Of a DNA stretch of 64,000 nt, positions 34,901 through 45,716 are shown in pieces. The notes beneath the pieces were generated by a model. The model searched no databases and was not told the DNA's origin. It worked only from the letters and a program-made list of their open reading frames with translations. The translations under genes and the position numbers were made by a program. How positions within the stretch are numbered: position 1 is the stretch's first letter; each line of letters opens with the position of its first letter. Origin of the DNA: Hyparrhenia diplandra (Eukaryota > Streptophyta > Magnoliopsida > Poales > Poaceae); NCBI GenBank assembly GCA_015847255.1, contig JADLZK010002792.1, forward strand, positions 186,001-250,000, in the 5' to 3' direction.

Positions 34901-36027
34901 AGTTTGTGGGCCCCTTGTTATCCTACTTCACCTGAGTGTAGGGGTCGTTGACGTGGAACTCCCGAGGCTTCGGGCCGCTTGACATGATACTTCCGGCGTA
35001 GAGCTTGTTGGTATCTTGCTGAATTCAAAAGTGCGACGTCTCGGGCCTCATCGACTTGGTCGAAGGAATCTTGCCTTGCTCTGGCTGGTTGCCACGCTTT
35101 CGGTGTAGGCTCGCAGCCTTGGGGACCCATATTCAATGTGCTCAGGCAAGATCGCCTCGGCTCCATAGACTAGAAAGAATGGGGTGAAGCCCCGTGGCTC
35201 GCTTTTCGTTGTTCGAAGGCTCCATAGTACCGACGGTAGTTCCCGGTACCATTTCTTCCCATCTTTGGTTCAGGTGATTGAAGATCCTTGGCTTGAGTCC
35301 TTGTAGGATCATGCCATTGGCACGCTCCACTTGACCGTTGGTCCTTGGGTGGGCTACGGCCGAGGTGTCAACCCGGATGCCGTAGTCGTCACAAAAAGTC
35401 GAGGAACTTTTTTCCCACGGTTGGTTCTCGTTATCCGTGATGATGGAGTTCGGGACTCCAAAACGGGCAATGATGTTCGTAAAGAACTTCACCGTTTCCT
35501 CCGTCCGAGGGTTCACCACGGCTCGGGCTTCGATCCACTTGGAGAACTTGTCGATGGCGACTAGGACATGAGTGTGTCCTCCAGCGCCCTTTTCGGGGAC
35601 CGATCATGTCGAGCCCCATACCGCAAATGGCCATGTCGAGGTGTGGTGCGGGGGCTTGTCTTTGGTAGATGAGTCTTTGCGGCGTAGAACCCGACACTCC
35701 GGCAAGTGCGCGCGACCTGGGTCGCGTCCCGTGCGCCGAGGGGCGAGGAAGCCTTGTGCGAAGACTTTGCGACAAGAGTCCTCGGGGCGGCATGATGGCC
35801 ACTCCCCCTCGGTGGGTGTCTTTAAGCAACTCTTTGCCCTCCGCCGGTATGCATCGCATGTATACTCCCCGAGGCTCCTTTCTTGTAGAGTTCTTTTTGT
35901 CTCCGATTAGCGCAAAAGGACTTTTGCCCTTCGGGCAACCGGCGGCGTCGGTCTTATCCTCGGGTAGTTCTCCCGGAGAGGTACTCCAATAGAGGTTCTC
36001 TCGGTCGGGGTCTCGATCGATCGCCAT
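34900..36027 (-). pseudogene. Integrase of element A, frameshifted
   Basis: Minus-strand frames 35431-36027 and 35142-35519 give GLDMIGPRKGRWRTH (first Asp), then RTEETVKFFTNIIARFGVPN followed by SIITDNE (second Asp), VDTSAVAHPRTNGQVERANG (Glu) and GLKPRIFNHLNQRWEEM. These are the D, D and E blocks of a gypsy integrase. The zinc-finger part is split among frames. The protein cuts and joins element DNA into the host chromosome; this copy needs several frame corrections. Confidence 0.7.
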
Positions 36028-36099
36028 AGCCGGTAGCGGGTTTGCTCTGAGTTGTTTTCGTGAGCCCCGAGGGGTATTTCCAAGGGAGTGTACTTAACC

Positions 36100-36600
36100 G
36101 AGGGGCTCGTTGAGATCTCGGGTGAATGCGTTCGGGAACGGTACCTCGCGTCGCGACTACCTTGGCGAGTTCGTCCGCGACTTCATTGTAACGTCTTGGT
36201 TTGTGCTTGTGCTCAAGCCCGTGGAACTTTTTCCTCGGTTTGCGCACTTCTCGGCAATATGCTTCCATCTTGGGGTCGTGGCACGCCGAGGCCTTCATGA
36301 CTTGATCGATAACCGTGCGAATCCCCCGGTTTCCAACCGTCGGATCCCAGTGTCTGGCTGCGATCCGGAGACCATGGACGATGCCTCGTATTCTGCGCGG
36401 CGTTGTTGGAGGGTGGGAAATGCGGCGGATGGCGTACCTCGTGTGAACCCGAGGGGTGAGATGAAGAGCAAGCCGGCCCCGCACGCGTCTTCATCATGGA
36501 CCCGTCGAAATACATGGTCGGCTTTTCGGCTGGATTGGTCTTTGGGGCGATTTGCGTATCGATCCATTCGGCCACAAAATCGGCGGGACTTGAGACTTTA
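36100..36600 (-). pseudogene. Second RNase H of element A
   Basis: Minus-strand frame 36213-36575 begins MAEWIDTQIAPKTNPAEKPT and MYFDGSMMKTRAGP, the start of the additional RNase H found in Tat elements (D in FDGS). Frames below give MEAYCREVRKPRKKFHGLEH and RRYNEVADELAKV, its C-terminal part. The presence of two RNase H domains is the main evidence for the Tat lineage. Confidence 0.65.
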
Positions 36601-37036
36601 TCACCTTGCGGCGAGGAATGATATTGTCTCGCCCATGAGCTCTACCGCCCACTTCGCCACTCTTCCCGTGGCCTCTCGGTTCGGATGATCTCCCCAGGGG
36701 AATGAGGATACCACGGCGGCCCGGGTGCTAAGGAAGTAATGGTGAAGTTTTCTTCGCGTCGATGCGATGGCGTCTGGCAGCAGTTTTGCATTTCTTGAGT
36801 ACCGTGTCTTCGTGTTGGAAAGCACCTCCTTCGATGAAGTACACGGGGACGTTGAACTGCAACGATGTGTGCCCTCTTCCCCGGCGCTCCACTACGACCA
36901 CCGTGGCCCGACTACGGGTAGTGGGCGGTGGCGTAGAGGAGCAAGGTCTCTCCGGTTTGGCGGCACCGGGGCGGTGGACTAGTCGGGAGCTTCTTAAGGT
37001 TGCCGAGGGCTTCCTCGGCCTCGGGGTCCGAGGCAA
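36600..37036 (-). pseudogene. First RNase H of element A
   Basis: Frames give EAEEALGNLKKLPTSPPP at the top end (36912-37415 frame), then VVVVERRGRGHTSLQFNVPV and YFIEGGAFQHEDT, matching the RNase H region of B at 52854-53096. The domain is broken by at least two frame changes. Confidence 0.55.
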
Positions 37037-37780
37037 AGCGCTCGGACTTGCGAAGGAGCCGATAGAGGGGAGGCCCCTTTCCCCGGCGGGGAAATGAACT
37101 GCTTAATGAAGCCGGGTAGCCCATGACCTTACGGACTCCTTTGAGGTCTCGGATTGGCCCCATCTTGGTGATTGCATCAACCTTGGTCGGGTTTGTTTCG
37201 ATGCCTCGTTGAGAGACGATGAAACCCAGCGGCATCCCTCGGGGGACCCCAAATACACATTTTAGGGGTTGAGCTTGACTCCCTTCTTGTTGGACATTGA
37301 AGGTTTCCCAGGTCTCCCCGCAGGTCCGCCCCGTTTTCTTGGTTTTGACCACTATGTCGTCGACATAGGCTTCCACAATCCTTCCGATGAGTTCTCGAAG
37401 ATGATTTGCATGCACCGCTGGTACGTTGCCCCGCGTTCCTCAGCCCAAAGGGCATTGTGAGGTAGCAATACATCGAAGGGTGTTATGAAGCAGTCGCGGC
37501 TGGTCGGATTCTTTCATTTTGATGGGTGGTAACCGGAATATGCATCGAGGAAGGACAAAGTCTCGCATCCCCGCGGTGGAGTCGACAATTTGGTCGATTC
37601 GAAGCAAAGGAAAGGGAACTTTCGGACATTCTTTGTTGAGACTAGTGTAGTCCACACATCCTCCATTTCCCATTCTTTTTCTCTACTAATACGGGATTAG
37701 CTAACCACTCGGGTGGAATACTTCCTTTATGAATCCGGCCTCCTGAAGCTTGTGGATCTCCTCGCCCGATGATCTTACGC
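37000..37780 (-). pseudogene. Reverse transcriptase of element A
   Basis: The catalytic Tyr-Val-Asp-Asp is encoded at 37356-37367 (minus), within LIGRIVEAYVDDIVVKTKK. Other blocks are CVDYTSLNKECPKVPFPLLR followed by IDQIVDSTAG (37620 downward), MPFGLRNAG and FGVPRGMPLGFIVSQRGIE. The order is normal for gypsy RT. Frame changes occur between blocks, so a continuous ORF is lacking. Confidence 0.75.
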
Positions 37781-38711
37781 TTGGCGTCATCAAAGCGGCG
37801 CAAGCGTATTTGCATGGCCCAGTTTCGAGCCCGGTCGGATGTCTAGGGAGTGCTTCGCGACATCCCTCGGTATACGGCATGTCAGGGTCCCCACGCAAGC
37901 GTCTTGGCGTTCGCACGGAGGAAGTCGACGAGAAACGCGCTCTATTTCGGATCGGCTCGGTGATGGTCGGCGGCTTCTCCTTCGGTTGCCCAGGATCGAG
38001 TGGGATCTTCTTGGTGCGGGGAGGGCTCAAAGCTCCAGCGCGGCGCTTGGCCCGTGCTCGTCGTGATCTCGTCAAAGCTCTTCTTGGCGTCGGCAATGAG
38101 TGCCTCGGCAATGGCGGCGCCTCGGCGTACTCCACGCTCTCTACATCGCACTCATATGCATGATGGTGCGGGGGCCGATCATGATGACACCCTTCGGCCC
38201 CGGCATTTTGAGCTTGAGGTAGGTGTAGTTTGGGACAGCCATGAATTTGGCATAGCAAGGCCGCCCGAGGTGCGTGTGCGTACCTCGGACCCCGAGGATC
38301 TCAAAGGTGAGAGTCTCTTGCACGAAGTTCGAGGGTCCCAGAAACAGCGGCCGGTCGATGCCCGAGGGGGCCGGTTGCTTGCCGGGGGGGGCGCCGTTGG
38401 CCGGCCCTCTGGGCAGATCTTGGACTTGTCTACCCGAGGAGGTCAAGCGTTTCCTCGTAGATGAGGTTGAGGCTGCTTCCTCCGTCCATGAGGACCTTGG
38501 TGAGCGGGTATTGGCAATGATGGGATCCACCACCAATGGATAAGCCCCGGGTTTGGGATGTGCCGAGGGGTGATCCGACGGTCGAAGGTGATGGCTTGAT
38601 CCGACCACTTGCGTATCTTCGGGATCGCCGGTTACATCGCATACACCTCTCGTCGTTCCTTCTTGCGTTGCCGCACCGACATGTTCTTTGGTGTTGCCGC
38701 CCGAAGATCAT
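37780..38711 (-). pseudogene. Protease and pol linker of element A
   Basis: The minus-strand frame 38430-38711 ends KVLMDGGSSLNLIYEETLDL, with the catalytic Asp in DGGSS as in B. Downstream frames give EILGVRGTHTHLGRPCYAKF and MAVPNYTYLKLKMPGPKGVI, corresponding to the second protease block. The linker to RT (EEIHKLQEAGFIKEVFHPSG) ends at about 37705. Confidence 0.65.
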
Positions 38712-39099
38712 GGCGATTGTTCACCTTCGGGAAACCCTTGTCTCTCCGGCCACCGCCCTCGGGCGCTCCTTCCTCCTCCTCCTCGGGAATGGCCACGAGT
38801 TTGGCGAAGTGTTTGCATCGTTTGCACTCCTCGAGGTGTGCTTGACCGAAAAGCGTGGTTCGCACGGCTTCTTGAGCATCTTGTCGAAGGTAACTTGTGG
38901 CGGGGCTCGGGACCCTTTGCGGTCATTGCGGCCACCATGTCTTAAATGTCTGCGTTGAGGACAGCCCTTGCCCTTGCGGCTCTTGTCCTTTTCTTCTTCT
39001 TCTTGCCCTCAGTGGGATCCCTCGGGTTCCTCCTCCTTACACTTTCCTTTGCGGGTGCCTGATTGAGCAGGCCAGAAGCGGACCTCTTCTCTGCCGGGC

Positions 39100-41012
39100 G
39101 AACTTGGTGGCGATGTCCATCGGCTCGTTCGCCTCGGTCGGAGTCCGCGCCCTAGCTTCTTCACGAGGAGTCCGGCAAGAGGTGCGGCCAAGAAGGCCCC
39201 TATGACGTCGAATCCATCATGTTAGGGAGCTCGGTCCGTTGCTTGGAAGCGCCGGATGTAGTCGCGCAAGGACTCGTCAGATTTCTGGCGCGATTTAGGA
39301 GGTCCCATGAGTTACGAGGCGCGGTATGTGCCACGAAAATTCCCTCGGAAGGTCCTCTCCAAGTCGCCTAGTTTGATATGAGGTCGGTGGAAGGTGTTCG
39401 GCGGGCCCTAGGAAAGTCGGAGAGGCCAGGGCAAATTTCTAATTATTACTTTGTCATCGTGTGCCCCTATGACTGGCATGCGGCCGATAGTCGACCAACC
39501 ACACCTCGGGCCGAGTCTCCCAGTACTTCTCGATGTGTTTGGGAGGGCTGAAGCGCGCGAGGGAGTGGTGCCCTCCCGATATCCCTTGTGAAGGCACGTG
39601 GCCGGGTGGATCTGGGGAGTACCCTCGGTCTTCCGGGGCGCACTTTGCGGCGTCTCGTCCCCGCCCGGTCGCCCCGAGGTGAGCCGCCTCCATGGCGAGC
39701 CCAGCGCCGCTCGATTTCTTCGAGGTCGGGCGCGCCGGTTATGGTCCTCGGCGGGGTCTTCTATGCGCTCCCGGCCGGGGCGGTTGTTGCGGTTGTCGAC
39801 TAGGTGTTCGGACAGGCCTTGCGAGAGGCTCGGCTGCCGAAGTCGGATGAGCCTCAGTGCCGACTTTGCCCGGACTCCTCCGTCGTCGTGGCGTCGCGGC
39901 CCGATCCGGGAGGCGGAGCTCTCCGCTGTTATGCGGCTGCCTGTCGAGAGAGACCGTGAGGCCCTCACGAATGTGCCTTCCCTCGGTAGAGGGTTCGGGC
40001 ATTCGGCGCACCAAAGATGGCGACGCGCCCGCTGAGTTGGCGGCTCGGTGAGCCAGGCAGCTATGTCGGAGATGGGAGGCACCCCATCGAGTTCGCCCGC
40101 GACCTCGCCCGCCGCGAGCACAGGGCGCCCTCCCGCCCGCCGCGTTGAGCTTGCTCCCGTTGGATGTTCCGCTCCATTTGTCGATCGTGCGGACTCTACG
40201 CGGATCTGTCGCTCGAGATCCCGGGTTTGCGCTTGTTCAGGCCGGCGGCCGCCCGGCGCCGCCATAGTCGCGGGCGGCGAGGCGAGCGCGCCGCGCGCCG
40301 CGGCCCGTCGTGGCGGCGTATGCGTCCGCCTCATCTTCGTCGGAGACGCTCGGTGAGGCGGCCATCTTGCTCTATGTTGTAGCATTCCGTGTAGGGTCAT
40401 AATGGTCGTCCTCGTCGTCGGTTAGGGGGCGCCGAGCGCGTGGTGGAAGTCCCTCCCCGTTCTCGGACGGTGGTGCGATTCCGCCGGTTCTCGGGACTGC
40501 CCCAATCGTGCCGGACGAGCGAGGAGTGACGTCCACAAAGATCCTTTGGCGGATGCGCTCTTCCGCGTGTCGTCGTGGGATAGCGTTCCGTGGGGCGGCG
40601 GGGGTTCGGCCCGCTCTCCTCGCGGCGGCTTCAGGCTGAAGTTTCAGCCGGCGAGGATTGCGAGTTCCTTCGGTACCAGCGGCGTGGGACGCGTTCTCCC
40701 GGCGATTAGGGTTTTCGGGTATCGCCGCAGGGCGCCGAGGAAGGATCTTCCCGTGCCTAGGGTTCACAGGGACCCTCACGTGAGTTGCTTTGGTGGTGGT
40801 GCGTCGTCGGATTTCGAATCCGTTGCGTGAACGGCGCTGGTGCGCCGGTGGATCGCCTTGCACGCCTTGCGGCGGCCGTGATGGCGGACCGCGCCCGCAT
40901 CGGCGATCTGCCCCTTCTTTCCGCCCGTCATGTCGGGCAAAAGGATCATCTCATAGTTGTGACGGCGCGCCACGAACTCCAACGGGGCCCTACATCCGGC
41001 GGGTGGTGTCAC
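39100..41012 (-). pseudogene. gag: gag of element A, frameshifted
   Basis: Begins near 41012 with APLEFVARRHNYEMILLPD, the counterpart of LEFAALGHDIQAISLPNGS in B. Later blocks are DDEDDHYDPTRNA near 40375, HIEKYWETRPEVWLVDYR at about 39490-39545 and DDKVIIRNLPWPLRL at about 39415-39460, all homologous to gypsy gag. A 330-codon minus frame (39408-40400) mixes true gag with out-of-frame stretches and should not be read as one protein. Gly/Arg/Pro-rich linkers dominate 39700-40850. Confidence 0.65.
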
Positions 41013-41166
41013 GCTTTCGTGTTACCTCGCGCTCAAGGAGAGCTTGTAGTAGGGGTTACAAGCAATGTGAGGGAGAGATCTTTGGTCTCAAGCCCCACGA
41101 TCGTGGTAGTGGTGGTGGTGGTCGGTTTTCTACGGCCCGATCCCCGCTAATGGGGCATTACTCCCC

Positions 41167-41175
41167 CTTTTATAG
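41167..41175 (-). promoter_or_regulatory. TATA box of the element A LTR
   Basis: Minus strand CTATAAAAGGGGGAGTAATG, nearly the same as in both B LTRs. Confidence 0.6.
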
Positions 41176-41744
41176 GAGGAAGAGGGAGGTAATGTTTACA
41201 TATGTGGGTGCCTAGGTGGCTAATTCGAGGCTATACTTGTTGCATGTGCGCGGCCGAGGGTTGGTTGGCTTGGATGTCGTTTGATGAAGACACGCGTCTT
41301 GATCCAGATGGCGGACGTGCCGATTTCTCAGTGTGGCCTTGAGGGGAACTGCGAGGCGTCCCTCACAGTCCGCATAGCGTAGGGGCGGCCCGGGGACGCC
41401 GGGTGCGGCGTGTCATGAGCCCGAGGTCGGCCCAACATGGCGTCTTGGGCGTGTTTCCGGAAATGAACGGTGTTGTCACGGTTTCCGTCCGGGCGGCGTA
41501 ATCGTCACCGGTTCAGCTTTTGTGTCCCATCGGTCGGATTTGGGAAGTGATCCGGGGGCCGATTTGATCGGGCGTGTCGGCGGCCTCCCGCGCCTCGTGC
41601 GCCGATGTATTGCATTAAATCAAATTGTTTCCCTTCCTCCGCACGGAACCTCCCATGCCCGAGGGTCGGCGACCCTGGGTGAGTGGGTTGGGCCACCTCG
41701 CCCGAGGATAGAAATTTGGGTCTCCTTCGGGCGAGGCGATTTTT

Positions 41745-41827
41745 CGCCCGAGGGGTGGTGAGCTAGGCCACCCTCGGGGCGGCGAGTCCATGCGCCCGAG
41801 GGTGGTGAGCTAGGTCACCCTCGGGCG
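41745..41827. repeat. Two tandem hairpins in the U3 of the element A LTR
   Basis: At 41793-41827 the arms CGCCCGAGGGTG and CACCCTCGGGCG form a perfect 12-base inverted repeat around GTGAGCTAGGT. A near copy, CGCCCGAGGGG...CCCTCGGGGCG, is at 41745-41781. They lie upstream of the TATA box in element orientation, where regulatory repeats are common. Their role is unknown. Confidence 0.6.
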
Positions 41828-42142
41828 AGACGGAGATTTGGGTAGAGTCCGAGCCCCGGGCCGGTGGTGATGTTGTGGAGCGTTACGGTTCTCCGTCTTG
41901 TAAAGGTCCACGACCTTGTCCTTCTCGGCGTAGTGAGCTCCTTCATCATGGTGACTCCTGTGGGCCGCTCGTGGGCTGGCTCGATCTTCATGTATACGTC
42001 GTGGCTCCTTGGCACGGTCCGTCGCTTTGTTATTTTGTCCTTCTAAGTGGGATGATGGCGAGGCTAGGTTTTATCGGGCCCCGATGGGGGCGAGTTCGTT
42101 GTTTGGAGAATGTCTCGGGGCCCAATATTTAGGTCCCCGACA

Positions 42143-42530
42143 GGGAGGGGTTCCCCCCCAGGTAGCCCCGGGGAGGTTTTTGTCTTTTGGAGTGGTTAAA
42201 GACAAAACCTACCTAATATAAGACTTGGACTCATAGCTTTTGTGGAAAAAAGAGTTCTTTCTTTATTGCTTTTGTACAAGATGTGTATGTACATGGCATA
42301 TTTCTCGATTCTAATGGTAGAACCGACGAAGTTGCTCTATATTCAAGCATTCGAAAGTACACTTCACCCTTCGTTTTTTAAGTTTGTATGTTCGGGTTTG
42401 AGTACTTCAGCTATGAAATATGGCCCTTCCCATGGAGGTGCTAGCTTGTGTCGCTCTCTACTGCCCCTTCTTAGTTTTAACACTTTGGATCGTTGACTTG
42501 GAAGCCTCGGGGTTTAAGCCTTCTAGCGTG
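42143..42530 (-). other. Post-integrase region of B beside the element A LTR
   Basis: Minus strand shows CCCGGGGCTACCTGGGGGGG, then AACCCCTCCC, directly before the A LTR start. The remainder holds frame-shifted pol C-terminal residues (a chromodomain-less tail near 42400-42530). No separate gene. Confidence 0.45.
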
Positions 42531-42671
42531 ATATCGCCTTAGTGATTCTTTGGTACCGAGCGGAGTGTATCGGGGCTATGTCTCTTGCTTCTTCTAAGCG
42601 GTCCAACGAGTCTTCTCGGGCCCTTTGGTTGTCTTGTTCGGTGTAGGCTCGGAGTCTTGGTGACCCATGCT

Positions 42672-43445
42672 CTATATCGAGGGGAGTATGGCCTCGGATC
42701 CATAGACCAAGAAGAAGGGCGTGAACCCTGTTGCTCTGCTCCTCGTCGTCCTTAAGCTCCATAGTACGGACGGTAGCTCTTGGTACCATCTTTTACCATA
42801 CTGGCTTAACTTGTTGAAGATTCTTGGCTTGAGGCCTTTCAAAATCATGCCATTGGCTCTTTCTACCTGACCATTAGTTTTTGGGTGTGCCACCGCAGCC
42901 GTGTCTACTCTGATGTTGTAATCTTCACAAAAGTCGAGGAATTTCTTTCCAATGAAGTTGGTCCCATTGTCGGTGATGATTGAATTTGGGACACCAAATC
43001 TTGAGAGTAGATCTTCGAACGACTTTACCGTTTCCTCGGTTCGAGGTGCGACAACCGGTCGGGCTTCAATCCACTTAGAGAATTTGTCTATTGCTACCAA
43101 CACATGTGTGCAGCCCCCGGGTGCTTTCTTGAGGGGTCCGATCATGTCCAATCCCCACACCGCAAATGGCCAAGTGATCGGAATGGTTTGTAGAGCTTGT
43201 GCAGGAAGGTGCATTTTGTGGGCATAGTATTGGCAACCTTTGCAGGTTCGGACTATATAGTTTGTGTCTCGGACTGCTGTTGGCCAATAGAAGCCTTGTC
43301 TGAAGACCTTTCCTACTAGGGTACGTGGGGCAGCATGGTGCCCGCACTCTCCTCCATGGGTATCCATCATGACTCCTTGCCTTGTTCGGGAAATGCATTT
43401 TTGGTATATCCTGTAGCTTTTTGTATAGCTCTTTGTCATCGCCAA
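42672..43445 (-). CDS. Integrase of element B, open over 257 codons
   Basis: Residues D100 (WGLDMIGPL), D159 (IITDNGTNF) and E195 (QVERANGM) give the D,D-35-E triad; the last two acids are separated by exactly 35 residues. The N-terminal zinc-binding part shows H30 and H36/H37 (HGGECGHH) and C68/C71 (CKGC). GKRWYQELPSVLWSLRTT and RATGFTPFFLVYGSEAI follow. The enzyme would insert element cDNA into chromosomes. It is one of the best-preserved domains in the window. The frame breaks after LPSI, and the zinc-finger start lies in a neighbouring frame (to 43542). Confidence 0.85.
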   Translation of the reverse strand: MAMTKSYTKSYRIYQKCISRTRQGVMMDTHGGECGHHAAPRTLVGKVFRQGFYWPTAVRDTNYIVRTCKGCQYYAHKMHLPAQALQTIPITWPFAVWGLDMIGPLKKAPGGCTHVLVAIDKFSKWIEARPVVAPRTEETVKSFEDLLSRFGVPNSIITDNGTNFIGKKFLDFCEDYNIRVDTAAVAHPKTNGQVERANGMILKGLKPRIFNKLSQYGKRWYQELPSVLWSLRTTRSRATGFTPFFLVYGSEAILPSI

Positions 43446-43599
43446 TCATGACGAATGACTTAGCCCGGCGTGCTATTCTTCTTGCTTTGGTTTTGTCTTC
43501 GCCACTCTTCTCGGAGGAGGTAGTTTGCCGAGGTACCCTCAATCCTTTATCTCTTCATCGACCCGCATTGCCTCGGCCGTTGTTCGACGACTTGATTAA

Positions 43600-43962
43600 T
43601 TCCTTCCTCCGGGTACGCTCTTGATTTTCGAAGGGGTTCCTCAACCCCGAGGGGATTAAGTCAACCCCCCGAGGGAGCGTCTTGTTCTTGGTACTTGACG
43701 GAAGGTTTGTAAAGGTCTATTGTCGGGATATTCGGGTATACTGCGGCCCTTGTGGACGCAACCTTCGCAAGCTTCGTCGGGTTTGCCTCGTTGTACCTTC
43801 TTGGGGTGTGTCGATGCTCTAAACCGTGGAACTTTTCTTCTAGCTTTCTTACCTCCCGGCAATATGCTTCCATTTTGGGGTCATGGCGGTAGGGGCCTTC
43901 ATTACTTGATCCACCACCGGTTGGGAGTCTCCTCTTGTTTCAAAAGGCGTCGGATCCCAAGG
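43600..43962 (-). pseudogene. Second RNase H of B, C-terminal piece
   Basis: The frame 43661-43873 reads MEAYCREVRKLEEKFHGLEH and RRYNEANPTKLAKVASTRAA. It is the continuation of the piece at 52512-52962, separated by the Athila-like insertion. The sequence just left of the junction (CGGATCCCAAGGT) and right of it (CTACCGCAATGCGGAGGCC) join to match the uninterrupted region of A at about 36340. Confidence 0.7.
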
Positions 43963-45561
43963 TGCGTTGACGGTCACTAACGACATATTTTTCCCATCAA
44001 CTTACTACCATAAAGGGAATAAAACTATATCTTTTTATACTCATATACATATATTACTAACATATTTTCACTTGTAGTGTTGAAATGTATTTTGTTGTAT
44101 TTATAATAAATACAGGTGGAAATACGCCCAAAGTACGCCATCTGGAAAGCGCATTCTCAAGGATATCAAGCCCGGGATGAAAATGGACCAAATCTGCACA
44201 AATCCGGACGAGTCAAGCCCATGGTACAACTTCTCGGGCCAAATCAAGGCGACACGGCGAAAACCACGGGCGGCCCATGCCGAGAGTGCGCCCGCACAGT
44301 GGTGCGCCCGCACCTCGATGGGGGCGATTCGAGCCCATCATCGGCTCGGCGGTGCCATTAGTGCTCAAGCGGTCGGTGCGGTGGTGGAGAGCCTGGTTCA
44401 TCGTGCACTGGGACGTGTCAAAGGAGGTCGGTTAGGGGGGGTAGTTTAGTCTTTTTAGCACCTCTCTCTTGTGTATAAATACCTCCTCCCTCTCCCTCAT
44501 TCCACACACCACACTTGGAGTCACCACACCAAAGCACACTCACACTCTCTACCTCACTCTCCACCACCATCTTCTTCTTCTTCTTCTTACTTGGCTAGAA
44601 TTGGAGTAGAAGAGCTACAAAAGGAGGACTTGTAATCTTGGAGCAAAGTGAGCTTTGGTAATATATATCTTCCATGGATCTTTCTCCATTGTGCAAGTTC
44701 TATTTCTATGTTCATGGTCTAACTTATGAATTAGAGTTTATGTTCTTCATCGATCATCGTATGCATAACATGATTATAGATGGGATAACGGTTCGTCGTT
44801 CTTTCGGGTTTGCTCTTGTCTTAGTCCGGTCCATCCGTAGGGTGGGGATCCAGGGGGACAAGAGTAGTGCTCGCACGCGGGCATGGTGCCCGGGTATTAC
44901 GACACCTTCGAATATGAGAGCATGCCACGGTCGTGAGGGTAGGGGCGGGGTTGTGACAGACGCGTCCGTCCCCCTTGTAATCCCTCCACGTTCGCATGTG
45001 ATGTAGGAGTTAAGTAAATGCTTTCCATTGGGCCGGATGGTACGGGAAGTCTCCCGTTATCCTAGACATAACCATGCTCATATCATGTTAGCATATGATC
45101 CTAACTATTCATTGTAAGACCATGACTAGAATACATTAGATTACTCCATAGGACATTCGTTTATTCTTTATCTATTTTCTTTATCCTTTACGGTGGATTC
45201 CAATGTGTGTGTCACACTATCTATAAACCATATTGCTTACCCCTCGTTATGAACGAGTTGGTCTTTGTGTGCACACATTTCATCATTCGAGATGCCATAC
45301 TACTTCTTATACAACATGCCTTCCTTTGGGAAAATATAAATAACGATACCTCGAATACTTAGGGTGAAATGCTACAATGATAGATCCGCGGCGCTGCGGA
45401 TGAAATATCAACTATGGCAAGATCTATCACCGTTGATTGAAAGTGCGTTATCACCGACACGGTGGTCCCACTTAATGATATCGACGGATCGTCTCCTAGC
45501 GTAGTCATCGGGGTTGGGTTCTAAAACCCGATTCTAATGATTGCGCTAAGAAACGTCAACA
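43963..45561 (+). repeat. 5' LTR of the Athila-like element
   Basis: Matches 50914-52511 over its full length. Differences are mostly indels at CAG/CTG words, for example CGGTGG at 45191 against CCTGGTGG at 52142. Both copies keep an ATG frame starting MDLSPLCKFYFYVHGLTYEL (44674 and 51618) of unknown meaning. Confidence 0.85.
44476..44484 (+). promoter_or_regulatory. TATA box in the Athila-like 5' LTR
   Basis: TATAAATAC after CTCTCTTGTG and before CTCCTCCCTCTCC. The same arrangement is at 51418 in the 3' LTR. The pyrimidine-rich stretch and (TTC)n at 44570-44590 would form the leader. Confidence 0.6.
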
Positions 45562-45569
45562 AGCATTTA

Positions 45570-45587
45570 CGGCGCCGTTGCCGGGAA
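45570..45587 (+). other. Primer binding site of the Athila-like element (tRNA-Asp type)
   Basis: CGGCGCCGTTGCCGGGAA lies 8 bases after the LTR end. Apart from its first base it fits the TGGCGCCGTTGCCGGGGA site usual for Athila elements. Confidence 0.7.
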
Positions 45588-45716
45588 GGCATTGTTATAA
45601 GAAATCACTAGCTGGCTATGAATATGAAATGTGCATGCGTGATAACCACTTGCTCATCTTGGCTAATCTTTTATGTTTTCTCTGTTGTGGATGAAAACAG
45701 GATAGTGTATGTCGGG

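Larger units (their letters stand above)
31823..42142 (-). mobile_element. Second Tat-lineage gypsy element 'A', truncated at its 3' end
   Basis: Coding order on the minus strand from 41012 downward is gag, protease, RT, RNase H, second RNase H and integrase, followed by a plus-strand accessory ORF. Protein blocks parallel element B but differ enough to be another copy or family. Its 5' LTR ends at 42142 (TCCCCGACA). Its 3' LTR is not found: the accessory ORF stops at 31823 against the giant LTR. It lies just beyond B's integrase, so it probably inserted in B. Base composition is GC-richer and frames more broken than in B. Confidence 0.7.
41030..42142 (-). repeat. 5' LTR of element A, inner edge eroded
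   Basis: Ends (plus) GGTCCCCGACA at 42142. The minus strand begins TGTCGGGGACC like the B LTR (TGTCGGGGACA). It has the same CTATAAAAG box with GGGGGAGTAATG behind it (41167). The gag start lies only ~150 bases inside the TATA box, too close for a full R-U5 and primer site (B has ~400 bases there), so part of U5 and the primer site seem deleted. No second copy of this LTR is in the window. Confidence 0.6.

Noticed and set aside
39408..40400. 330-codon minus-strand open frame
   Set aside because: It spans element A gag but most of it is out of frame; only the last part (DDKVIIRNLP) and scattered blocks resemble gag. GC-rich sequence gives long chance frames.
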